A DNA stretch of 64,000 bases from Myxococcota bacterium. GTDB taxonomy: Bacteria > Myxococcota_A > UBA796 > JAFGLY01. The position numbers were made by a program, and so were the translations under genes. Location: NCBI GenBank assembly GCA_024276675.1, contig JAJRWT010000032.1, positions 248,001 through 312,000 of the forward strand, written 5' to 3'. How positions within the stretch are numbered: position 1 is the first letter of the stretch; each line of letters opens with the position of its first letter. Shown here piece by piece: positions 19,260 to 27,235 of the stretch. A model generated the notes under the pieces. It searched no databases and was not told where the DNA came from. It worked only from the letters and a program-made list of their open reading frames with translations.

Positions 19260-22031
19260 TCAATTCCCTCCAGCATTTCGGGAACCACCGGTCGCGGCAG
19301 GCAAGGCCTCCCGCAGCAGCTCGGGACGTATCGGCAAACTGCGCACGCGTATCCCCGTGGCATCGGCCACTGCGTTGGCTACGGCGGGAGCTATGGCCAC
19401 GAGAACCGGCTCTCCCACTCCTTTTGCACCAAAGGGCCCGGTGGGTTCGGGATCTTCCACCAGGATGGGAAGTATCTCGGGTATGTCACAGGTTCCAGGC
19501 ACCCGGTAGGTGTGCAGGTTGGTGGTGAGGGGTACTCCCCGGTCAAACCGATGCTCTTCCAGCAAGGCAAAGCCAAGGCCCTGTGCGATGCCACCTGTAA
19601 TCTGACCTTCCACCAGCGAGGGATTGATGGCCTTGCCAACATCATGGGCCGCCACGATGTCCACGACACGCACCTGGCCGGTTCTGCAGTCCACATCCAC
19701 CAATGCGATCTGAACCGCAAAGGCATAGGGCCAGTAGGCATTTCCCTGCCCGGTTTCCAGGTCCAGCCTGGTTGTGCTGGCCCTGAAACGGGCTTGACGG
19801 CGCGTCCGGACGCCAGCCTCCAGACAGGCGCTGTGAAGCTGTCGAAGGGTGCCCAGAACCTTTCCGCCAGCGGACATGACTCCCTGGTCAGTCAAGGCCA
19901 ACTGTCCACGAGGCGTCGCCCATTTTTCGGCGGCAAGGTCCAGGAGCGCCCCCGACAGGCGCCGGGCAGCCTGGCGGACGGCTTCTCCTGATACATAGGT
20001 CTGCCGAGATGCCACCGTGGAGCCGGAATCCGGGGTCTCGGCGGTGTCGCCTGTCCAGACGTCCACGACTGCCCGACTGACTCCCAGAACCTGGCAAGCT
20101 ATCTGGGTAAAGACGGTCAAGGCGCCCTGGCCGTAGTCGATGGCCCCGCAGCGTACTCTGAAGGTACCACCAGGCAACAGCTCCACTGAAGCGGAGCCTA
20201 TGTCAGGGATGGCGTTCCCATAGCCAATCCCGTAGAAAATCGTGGAGACACCCATTCCCCTGGCCACATGCGGCGGGGGAGGCTCGTGAGCTTCGAAGCG
20301 CCGCTTGGCCGCCGCCTGGGCTGCATCCATGCATTCCGGGAGGCCGCAGCTACCCGTGATCTCCTGGCCAGTGGCAGTGATCTTACCCACGGCAAGGTGG
20401 TTTTCCCGACGCAGAGCCAGGGGATCCATGCCCAGTTCACGTGCGATTTCGTCCATGAAGGACTCATGGGCGAACGCCACCTGGGGTGCTCCGAAACCCC
20501 TGAAGGCACCGGAAATCCCGTTGTTGGTGTAGGCCATCCTGATGTCGATGGAGATGTTGGGAATCTCGTAGGGACCCGCAGCGTGAACCAACATCTTGCG
20601 CGCGATGTTTGGTGCCCACGAAGCGTAGGCTCCCGTGTCGGCCAGGACGGAGACCTGCAGGGCCAGCAGACGGCCCTCCTGGCTCAGCGCTGCCTTGTAG
20701 TGCATCTGGGTGGGGTGGCGCTTGGTGGTGGCAAGCTGTGTCTCTTCGCGAGTCCACACGATTCGCGTGGGCCTGCCCGTGTGCAGGGCTCCCAGCGCTG
20801 CGTGAATCTGGGCGTAGATGTCTTCTCGCGAACCGAATGCAGCACCAGTGGGTTGTTGGATGACCCTCACCCTCTTGCGATGGAGGCCAAGGGTTCGACA
20901 GATGTGGGCGCGGTCGAAGAAGACATTCTGCGAGGGAGCCTTGACAACGACGCCGCCATCACCGTCGGGCATGGCAAGGGCAGCTTCGGGTTCGAGACAC
21001 ATGTGCTCCACGCTGTTGGTGCGATAGCTTCGCTCCAGCACCAGGTGGGCGGATGTCATGGCAGCGGCGACGTCGCCCTTTCTCAATTTCTGGTGCAGAA
21101 GAAGGTTCCCGCCTTCGTGCAGGTGGGGAGAGTCCTCCTGGAGAGCTTGCTCCGGACTCGTGACCGGCGGAAGTTCCTGCAGCACAGGCTTGACCAGCGC
21201 AGCAGCCTCCCTGGCCGCCGAAAGGCTCTCGGCCAGCACCAGCGCCAGGGCTTCTCCCCAGAATCGGACATGGTCCTTCACCAGCACGGGCTGGTCGTGT
21301 ACCGCGTTTCCATAGTGCAGTTCTCCCGGAACGTCTCTCCAGGTGAGAACAGCAACGACTCCGGGCACTGCCAGCGCTTCGTCCGTTTCCAGCGACAGCA
21401 GCCTGGCATGGACTTTCTCCGCCCGCACGGTGACGCCATGGAGACAGCCTTCCGGCAGCGGCAGGTCCGCCGTATACCTACACAGGCCCGTGGCCTTCTC
21501 CAGGGCGTCCACCTTTGGCGCCGAGACTCCGACCTTGTCCGGAGGAGGCGGTTCGGGAGGCAGGCCAGCAGCGACCTTTTCGCCGGCATCCAGGATCTTG
21601 CCGTATCCCGTGCAACGACAGATATTGCCAGACAGAGCTTCACGCAGGGAACGCCTGGAGCAAGCCGGGTTCCTGGAGATGTGGCCGGTCATGGCCACCA
21701 CCATGCCCGGGGTACAGAAACCACACTGTACCGCACCTTCGGCAACCAGGGCCGCCTGGACCGGGTTGGGTTGCTCGGGAGTGCCCATGCCTTCCACCGT
21801 GATCACATCTGCGCCATCGGCCTGGAAGGCAGGGACCATGCATGCGTTCACAGGCCGGCCGTTCAACAGGACCGTGCAGGCGCCGCACTCTCCACGCCCA
21901 CAGCCTTCTTTCGTACCGGTCAGGCCCAATTCGTCTCGCAAGACGTCCAGCAGCCGCTGGTTGGGATCCAGCTCCAACACGTGGTGCTGTTGGTTGACGG
22001 TAATACCTATGGTGGCGGGATGTTCTGCCAT
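19260..22031 (-). CDS. Molybdenum hydroxylase, fused 2Fe-2S plus molybdopterin subunit (aldehyde oxidoreductase/xanthine dehydrogenase family)
   Basis: The favoured ATG is at 22031, with GGAG eight bases upstream; this gives 923 residues. The N-terminal part has the plant-type 2Fe-2S site (CGRGECGAC plus a later Cys) and the second cluster site (CGFCTPG, CRCTGYGK). After a Pro-rich linker comes the molybdopterin domain, with GAAFGSRED, AFRGFGAPQ (substrate-site Arg) and GAKGVGEP, whose Glu is the catalytic base. The same fusion order is known in the Desulfovibrio gigas aldehyde oxidoreductase (about 907 residues), but here a separate FAD subunit follows. It hydroxylates an aldehyde, purine or other heterocycle; which one is unknown. 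Confidence 0.93.
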   Translation of the reverse strand: MAEHPATIGITVNQQHHVLELDPNQRLLDVLRDELGLTGTKEGCGRGECGACTVLLNGRPVNACMVPAFQADGADVITVEGMGTPEQPNPVQAALVAEGAVQCGFCTPGMVVAMTGHISRNPACSRRSLREALSGNICRCTGYGKILDAGEKVAAGLPPEPPPPDKVGVSAPKVDALEKATGLCRYTADLPLPEGCLHGVTVRAEKVHARLLSLETDEALAVPGVVAVLTWRDVPGELHYGNAVHDQPVLVKDHVRFWGEALALVLAESLSAAREAAALVKPVLQELPPVTSPEQALQEDSPHLHEGGNLLLHQKLRKGDVAAAMTSAHLVLERSYRTNSVEHMCLEPEAALAMPDGDGGVVVKAPSQNVFFDRAHICRTLGLHRKRVRVIQQPTGAAFGSREDIYAQIHAALGALHTGRPTRIVWTREETQLATTKRHPTQMHYKAALSQEGRLLALQVSVLADTGAYASWAPNIARKMLVHAAGPYEIPNISIDIRMAYTNNGISGAFRGFGAPQVAFAHESFMDEIARELGMDPLALRRENHLAVGKITATGQEITGSCGLPECMDAAQAAAKRRFEAHEPPPPHVARGMGVSTIFYGIGYGNAIPDIGSASVELLPGGTFRVRCGAIDYGQGALTVFTQIACQVLGVSRAVVDVWTGDTAETPDSGSTVASRQTYVSGEAVRQAARRLSGALLDLAAEKWATPRGQLALTDQGVMSAGGKVLGTLRQLHSACLEAGVRTRRQARFRASTTRLDLETGQGNAYWPYAFAVQIALVDVDCRTGQVRVVDIVAAHDVGKAINPSLVEGQITGGIAQGLGFALLEEHRFDRGVPLTTNLHTYRVPGTCDIPEILPILVEDPEPTGPFGAKGVGEPVLVAIAPAVANAVADATGIRVRSLPIRPELLREALPAATGGSRNAGGN

Positions 22032-22110
22032 GGACATCACTCCGAAAGCTTTGGGGCCATGTTCCAGGTTGAAGGAATCCTTCTGGTTTCCCTTCGAAAA
22101 TGGCGGACGG

Positions 22111-22229
22111 GCAGGAGCGGGTCGCTTTGAGCCAGGTGCGTCCACGCAACCCGGCGGAACAGCAGCGCTGATTCAAGCGGTTGCGCGGGTGTGCCTGGCC
22201 GGTGATCGAACAAAGGGGGCCGCTCCGGC
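22111..22229. repeat. Dispersed nested-palindrome element, copy A
   Basis: This segment is about three-quarters identical by eye to 53562-53681 and shares a 15-base identical block with it. Both lie between genes. Inverted arms are nested in order: GGAGCGG/CCGCTCC (22114-22120 with 22220-22226); GCCAGGTGC/GTGCCTGGC (22131-22139 with 22191-22199, two G-U-type pairs); TCC/GGG; and CGCAACC/GGTTGCG (22145-22151 with 22179-22185). The whole forms one long imperfect hairpin, similar in size to ERIC-type repeats. Its identity is unknown. Confidence 0.75.
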
Positions 22230-22258
22230 CATGGGAGCCTGTTACAGATGGGGACCTT

Positions 22259-23161
22259 CTAGCCCCGGACATTCTCAGGGTCAACCCGCCGAGGCCGATG
22301 AACAGCGGCCAGCACGCGACTGGCAAGTTCCACAGCCCCCAGCCCATCCCGTGGCGGGACTGGAAAGGCTGCTTCACCACGGACCGTTGCCAGAAATGCA
22401 TCGTGCTCGGCATCCAGGGCATGCCCTTTGGATTCACCCCTCTCCACCACATCCAACACGCCGCTCCTCCAGGGAATGTACTCCCAGGTCTGTGCCAGGA
22501 GGTCCAGGCTCCGATAATCGCTGGGTGTGAACAAGCGCAGGCTACGGACGGTTTTCCGGGAAACCCGGCTGGCGGTGAGGTTCGCTACCCTCCCCTGGAT
22601 GGTCTCCAGTCGCACGTTCGCTATGTCCACCTTGCCAGCCCGCCCGGTGCCTGCACCGGTAGCCGCCGAGCCACGCCCCAACGACACCCCCACGGCTCTG
22701 ATGTCCACGATACTGTCGCTCAACAGGCAGGCAGCAAGATCCAGGTCGTGCAGCATCAGGTCCATCACGACGTCCACATCCTGAGCTCGACCAGTGGGGA
22801 CGGCGATACGCTCGGCCTGGAGGAAACGCACATCCATCGGAGGAAGGCTGGCGATGACGGGGTTGAACCGCTCGATGTGACCTGGCATGCAGTGGGGAAA
22901 ACCAGCCAGGAGCCGTGCGTCCTTCTCGTTGGAGGCCAGGGGCTTTTCCACCAGGCATGGGATCCCGGCTTCCAGCAGGGGCAGCGCCACCCGGGCATGG
23001 AACGACGTGGGGGTTGCCACTATGGCTGCATGGGGGCTGACTCCCGGATCCCGGAACCCCCGGGGAGGATCCACGAGTTGGATCTGGAGTCCCTTCCGCA
23101 GGGAGAGCCTCTGGGCGTGGAGCATACCCATGCGTCCTGCACCCAGAATCAGTATCTTCAT
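22259..23161 (-). CDS. Gfo/Idh/MocA-family NAD(P)-dependent oxidoreductase
   Basis: From ATG 23161, 300 residues. The N-terminal Rossmann motif is ILGAGRMGMLHA at 5-16, followed by the family's VEKPLA segment near residue 71, which supplies the catalytic lysine. Members oxidise or reduce sugar hydroxyls. It follows lpxA on the same strand, 117 bases downstream. A Gfo/Idh gene beside lpxA is a common arrangement, and in Acidithiobacillus ferrooxidans the lpxA-linked oxidoreductase GnnA makes UDP-3-keto-GlcNAc for amide-linked lipid A. No partner aminotransferase (GnnB) is seen here, so that role is only a hypothesis. Confidence 0.85.
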   Translation of the reverse strand: MKILILGAGRMGMLHAQRLSLRKGLQIQLVDPPRGFRDPGVSPHAAIVATPTSFHARVALPLLEAGIPCLVEKPLASNEKDARLLAGFPHCMPGHIERFNPVIASLPPMDVRFLQAERIAVPTGRAQDVDVVMDLMLHDLDLAACLLSDSIVDIRAVGVSLGRGSAATGAGTGRAGKVDIANVRLETIQGRVANLTASRVSRKTVRSLRLFTPSDYRSLDLLAQTWEYIPWRSGVLDVVERGESKGHALDAEHDAFLATVRGEAAFPVPPRDGLGAVELASRVLAAVHRPRRVDPENVRG

Positions 23162-23278
23162 CCTGGACAACGGACTGAACCTCCTGCTACCGCCGTTCCT
23201 GGTCCAAAGGTGGAGAGGCGAACCCACAAATACGCTGGCCTTCCCTTCCGGCCCCCTTGCCGTTGGTGGGAAAAACTC

Positions 23279-24058
23279 CTACTCGGCCCGACAGATGCCG
23301 CGTTTGCTGGCCTCGATGAAGTCCAAAAGCAGCTCCACGTCGGGGTTCAGGTGGACGTCACCCTTCAAGCGGGCCACGGCCGTTGGCCTTGAAAGACCTT
23401 CACGGAACATAATGCGGTAGGCCGTGCGCAGCGTCTGGACGCGATCATGTGAAAAACCTGCCCGCCGCAGTCCCACTATATTCAGACCCACGATTCTGGC
23501 CCTGTCCCCCTGAACGATGCAGAAAGGAGGAACGTCCTTGGCCGCCATGCCTCCGGCCGCCACCATCGAGTAGGCGCCCACCCGTGCATGTTGATGCACT
23601 CCAGACATCCCGCCCAACACCGAATGATCGTGAACCTCCACGTGGCCCGCGATGGCCGCCGAGTTGGCAAAAACACAGCAGTTTCCCACCTGGCAATCGT
23701 GGGCCACATGGCTGTTGGCCATGAAGAGATTGTCATCCCCCACCCTGGTGGTTCCCCCACCCTTGCAGGTTCCACGGTGGACGGTGACTCCCTCACGGAA
23801 CGTGTTTCCCCTTCCTATGATCAGCCTGGTTTCTTCACCCCGGTAGGTGAGATCCTGGGGTTCGGTGCCCACCACGGAGAACGGAAAGAAACGGCAACGT
23901 TCTCCAACCTCTGTGAGTCCGTCGATTACCACGTGCGCCATGACGGTCACCCCGTCCCGGATAGAAACCCCGGCACCGATCACGGCAAAGGGCCCTATTT
24001 CGACCCCGCGCCCCAGTTCTGCTGTCGGATGAACGACAGCGGTTGGATGAATAGCCAT
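23279..24058 (-). CDS. lpxA: UDP-N-acetylglucosamine acyltransferase
   Basis: 259 residues from ATG 24058, with GAGGAGC upstream. It adds the first R-3-hydroxyacyl chain from acyl-ACP to UDP-GlcNAc, starting lipid A synthesis in the cytoplasm. The protein shows left-handed beta-helix hexapeptide repeats (VHPTAELGRGVEIGPFAVIG) and the catalytic-histidine motif VAHDCQVG near residues 117-124. It ends in the helical domain of the family (LLLDFIEASKRGI). Length is normal. The usual neighbours lpxD and fabZ are not in the window. Presence of this gene implies an LPS-type outer membrane. Confidence 0.96.
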   Translation of the reverse strand: MAIHPTAVVHPTAELGRGVEIGPFAVIGAGVSIRDGVTVMAHVVIDGLTEVGERCRFFPFSVVGTEPQDLTYRGEETRLIIGRGNTFREGVTVHRGTCKGGGTTRVGDDNLFMANSHVAHDCQVGNCCVFANSAAIAGHVEVHDHSVLGGMSGVHQHARVGAYSMVAAGGMAAKDVPPFCIVQGDRARIVGLNIVGLRRAGFSHDRVQTLRTAYRIMFREGLSRPTAVARLKGDVHLNPDVELLLDFIEASKRGICRAE

Positions 24059-24258
24059 GTGTTGCTCCTCGGCCTCTGGAGGGTAGCCTGCCATGGAGCG
24101 GAGAGGCAAGCCAAGCCGGTTAATTCTATCTTTTCATCAGAAGCCAGGATGGCTTCAATTCCGACGGGGCTCAAAGCTTGCCACGAGCCACCTTCCACAT
24201 GGAAGCCATCCACACAAAAAGCTATACAGTGCCTTCGCAACTCCCCAGGAAGTGCCCA

Positions 24259-24942
24259 ATGCAAATCCAGAAGTTCACAGTCGGCATGTTCCAGGCAAAC
24301 TGCTACCTGCTCACCGACGAGCAATCGGGCCTGTCCGCCATCATCGACACCGGCGACGGAGCCGATCTCGCCCACAACATTGAAGCGATGGCTCAAGGTT
24401 CCCATGCCAACCACCCAGAAATACACGCTATATTCCTGACCCACGCCCACGTGGATCATGCCGGCGGCCTGGTCACTCTTCAAGAAAGCCTCCACGCTCA
24501 GACCTGTCTGCCGGCCATGGAAAAGGACATGTTCCAGACTCTGCCGGCCCAGGGTCTCTGGTTCGGCATGCCCCAGTACAATCGCCCCTGCGGGCGCATC
24601 GATCGCCTGCTGCACGATGGCGATGTGTTCAGGATTGGCAGCCTCGACATCCAGTTCATCTCCACGCCGGGGCATTCCCCCGGTCATGGATGCTACCTCG
24701 TGGGCGATGATCTTTTTTCGGGAGATCTACTGTTCGCGGGCAGCATCGGCAGGACAGATCTCCCCATGGGCGATGGTCGGGCCATGCAGCAGAGCCTCGC
24801 TCGCGTAGTCGCACTCCCCCCGCACACGAAGGTGCATAGCGGGCACGGCCCTCCCACCACCATCGGTGATGAAGTCGCCAGGAATCCGTTTCTCTCCTTT
24901 GCACGGCAGGCCGCGGGGACAGGAAAACCGTGGCACCGGTGA
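24259..24942 (+). CDS. Metallo-beta-lactamase-fold hydrolase, glyoxalase II-like
   Basis: From ATG 24259 (AGGAAG upstream), 227 residues. The zinc-binding motif THAHVDHAGG at about 62-71 is complete. Later ligands are in STPGHSPGHG, SGDLLFAGSIGRTDLP (Asp) and SGHGPPTT (His). This set is typical of the hydroxyacylglutathione-hydrolase-like branch, which hydrolyses thioesters or related substrates in the cytoplasm. The exact substrate cannot be assigned. It is divergent from lpxA and stands alone. Confidence 0.9.
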   Translation: MQIQKFTVGMFQANCYLLTDEQSGLSAIIDTGDGADLAHNIEAMAQGSHANHPEIHAIFLTHAHVDHAGGLVTLQESLHAQTCLPAMEKDMFQTLPAQGLWFGMPQYNRPCGRIDRLLHDGDVFRIGSLDIQFISTPGHSPGHGCYLVGDDLFSGDLLFAGSIGRTDLPMGDGRAMQQSLARVVALPPHTKVHSGHGPPTTIGDEVARNPFLSFARQAAGTGKPWHR

Positions 24943-25003
24943 ACCTGCTGGTGCGCTCTTACCGTGGCGAACGTCGGTTTTTCGGGGCGCCGACGGTGGG
25001 CGC

Positions 25004-25990
25004 TCATCGCCTGTGGGGAAGGACCTCGGGGTTGACGAGATGCAGCGGAACCTCGCCCCTCAGTGCAGAAATGATGTTCTGGGCTGCCATCTCGGCCATC
25101 TTCCCCCTGGTTGCGATTGTCCCGCTCCCCATGTGCGGAACAACGATGCAGTTGGAGAGGCTCAGCAGTTCGTGGTGCAGAGGCAGGGGCTCCGGATCAG
25201 TGACATCCAGGGCAGCATAGGCGATCTCACCTGATCGCAGGGCTCTGTACAGGGCTGCCGTGTCCACTATTGCCCCCCGGGCAGTGTTCACCAGGACAGC
25301 CGATGGCTTCATGCGCCGCAAGGCGTTTTCGTCGATCATGTGCCGCGTCTCGGCGGTCAAGGGCACGTGCAGGCTGACGAAGTCGGCGCGGGAAAGCAGC
25401 TCATCCAGGCTGGCGCAGCGTGCGGCTCCCTGGAGTTCCTCGTGATCCACGCCGTGGTCCAGGTAGATTACGTCCATGTCGAAGCCCCTGGCTCGGCGCG
25501 TCATGGCCTCTCCGATACGCCCCATCCCAATGATCCCCAGTGTTGCTCCATACACATCACGGCCAAGAAGCAGCTCCGGGCCCCAGCTCGTCCACTTGCC
25601 ATCCCGAACGACGGAGGCACCTTCCAGGATACGACGGGCGGCAGCCAGCAGCAGGGCGAAGGCAAGATCGGCAGTCGTCTCGGTGAGTACTCCCGGGGTG
25701 TTGGTCACCAGGATGCCTCGCTTCGTGGCTGCGTATACATCGATGTTATCGTAACCGACGGCGTAGTTGCTTATTACCTTCAAACGCGGACCCGAGACGT
25801 CCATCACCTGGGCGTCGATGGAATCCGACAGGAGACACAGCAAGGCGTCCCTGCCAGCCACCCTGTCCAGGAGTTCCGTTCGAGAAGGTGGGAAGTCTCC
25901 GGGCCAGATGTCCAGTCGGCATGTTCCCTTGAGGATTTCCAGCCCGATGGATGGGATGGTTCGAGAGAGGAATACTGTGGGTTGTGTCAT
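25004..25990 (-). CDS. D-isomer 2-hydroxyacid dehydrogenase (glyoxylate/hydroxypyruvate reductase-like)
   Basis: From ATG 25990, 328 residues; ATG 26023 is an alternative. The fold is that of D-2-hydroxyacid dehydrogenases. The NAD motif is GIIGMGRIGEAM. The catalytic Arg lies in VNTARGAIVD, the Glu in DVTDPEPLP and the His in VVPHMGSGT. The sequence is close to the GyaR/GhrB branch that reduces glyoxylate or hydroxypyruvate. It is cytoplasmic and probably transcribed alone after the structured gap at 26024-26272. Confidence 0.9.
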   Translation of the reverse strand: MTQPTVFLSRTIPSIGLEILKGTCRLDIWPGDFPPSRTELLDRVAGRDALLCLLSDSIDAQVMDVSGPRLKVISNYAVGYDNIDVYAATKRGILVTNTPGVLTETTADLAFALLLAAARRILEGASVVRDGKWTSWGPELLLGRDVYGATLGIIGMGRIGEAMTRRARGFDMDVIYLDHGVDHEELQGAARCASLDELLSRADFVSLHVPLTAETRHMIDENALRRMKPSAVLVNTARGAIVDTAALYRALRSGEIAYAALDVTDPEPLPLHHELLSLSNCIVVPHMGSGTIATRGKMAEMAAQNIISALRGEVPLHLVNPEVLPHRR

Positions 25991-26088
25991 GTCGTGTACA
26001 GCCTCCGCGGGTTCCTGTCCCATGCCCGGTGGCGTCAGGCCATGGGAATGACCCAGAGAACGACGAACCGGACCAGCTTCATTCTATT

Positions 26089-26125
26089 CCGCGGCCCAGG
26101 TGTTCTCCACCTCTACGAGCCGCGG
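26089..26125 (-). promoter_or_regulatory. Nested hairpin between a lipoprotein gene and the dehydrogenase gene
   Basis: Outer arms CCGCGGC (26089-26095) and GCCGCGG (26119-26125) surround inner arms AGGTG (26098-26102) and CACCT (26108-26112) with loop TTCTC. On the minus strand it lies about 150 bases after the lipoprotein stop and 100 before the dehydrogenase start. It may be a terminator without a U-run or a leader structure. Confidence 0.45.
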
Positions 26126-26272
26126 CTGGGATGGGAACCGTCAGCAGAAACGAATTGGAAGATCGAGGGATTATTGCACGAGGGTCACCTGCCGCGCTGC
26201 CTTGGCCGTCATGTGGCCGTATTCAGGGATGTCTTCGCAACTCCGGAAGGCGAAGCCCGCGAGACAACGGGA

Positions 26273-27094
26273 TCAATTCTCTTCCAGGTATTCCTCGGTG
26301 GCCACGAAGACCTGGTGAATACCCAACTTGATGCTGTACTCGACGGTGTCGTCACCGAAGCCGGCGATGTCGGATTCAGACCACAGAGCCATGTACCGGA
26401 CGCCACCGTCGTTGGAAGGCATGAAAACGTCGATGCTGTAGGATTGCAGGATTACGTTGTCGCCGCCTTCTCCCCAGGCCTCGTCTTCGCACCAGGATTT
26501 CCCCAACACGGCCCAGTTTGTGGAACCCTCCTCGCACATCTCGATCCAGCGAAAGTCTTTGTGCATCTGGTATGGGATGGTCATCAGGAAGTTCTCTTTC
26601 ACGATGTCGTTCATGCTTCTTACAAGGACACAGTCCTGGTCTCTGAAACACTCCGGATCTCCGGGTTCAGTGAACTCCCTGTCGTACTGGTTGGGTGAGT
26701 TTGGTTCAACCGGGGTCTGGTCTTCCAGCAGTATGACATCAACCTGTTCCCGGGGTCCGAATGCCGATGCGGTCACCAATCCCACGGGCAGGGTCGTTGC
26801 AGGATCGGCGTCAGGATGCACGATTCCGTCCAGGTCGTCCATGGTCAGGGGATCCAGGGAATAGGCAAGATCACTGTAGTTCTGGTCCAGATCCACCGTG
26901 GAGAAGAATGCGTCCAGGTTGCAGAGCCCTGAAGAGAGAACCTCGACATCGGTGTTTTCAAAGTTTCTGAAGAGATAGGCGCTCAGCTCGTTCAATTCCG
27001 TGGGTGCATCCACCAGGGCCTTGCAGCCCGTGCCCGGTGCCAGCAACAACAGGCAAGACAGGTCTAAAGCTTTGCTGGCCAATGGTCGTTTCAT
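26273..27094 (-). CDS. Lipoprotein of unknown function
   Basis: 273 residues from ATG 27094 after GGAGG. The N-terminus is a lipoprotein signal (ALDLSCLLLLAPGTGC, with lipidation at the GTGC Cys). The mature protein is acidic, contains four Cys in two close pairs (CFRDQDC; CEEGSTNWAVLGKSWC) and ends with an alpha/beta stretch, YSIKLGIHQVFVATEEYLEEN. It resembles in style the other Cys-containing lipoproteins of this window. No family was recognised. Confidence 0.7.
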   Translation of the reverse strand: MKRPLASKALDLSCLLLLAPGTGCKALVDAPTELNELSAYLFRNFENTDVEVLSSGLCNLDAFFSTVDLDQNYSDLAYSLDPLTMDDLDGIVHPDADPATTLPVGLVTASAFGPREQVDVILLEDQTPVEPNSPNQYDREFTEPGDPECFRDQDCVLVRSMNDIVKENFLMTIPYQMHKDFRWIEMCEEGSTNWAVLGKSWCEDEAWGEGGDNVILQSYSIDVFMPSNDGGVRYMALWSESDIAGFGDDTVEYSIKLGIHQVFVATEEYLEEN

Positions 27095-27235
27095 CGCCGC
27101 CTCCGGAATGAGGTAACTGGAACAGGAGAAGCCTTTCTCTTATTGTACTCCGTTATCCCACCTGGTTCCCCCTGGTTCCTACCCTGAAAGTGCTGACCAG
27201 GCCGGGTTGGCCCTCCTTCCCTCGATGCGCCGGAC

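Noticed and set aside
20268..22130. A 620-codon plus-strand frame opposite the molybdenum hydroxylase
   Set aside because: The opposite strand carries all conserved 2Fe-2S and molybdopterin motifs; this frame has no recognisable fold.
22111..22229. Treating the repeat as a remnant of a protein-coding gene, because both copies can be read as a similar peptide containing EPGAS...KGAAPA
   Set aside because: Neither copy has a start with a ribosome site, the frame does not continue into conserved sequence, and conservation is strongest in paired arms rather than codons.
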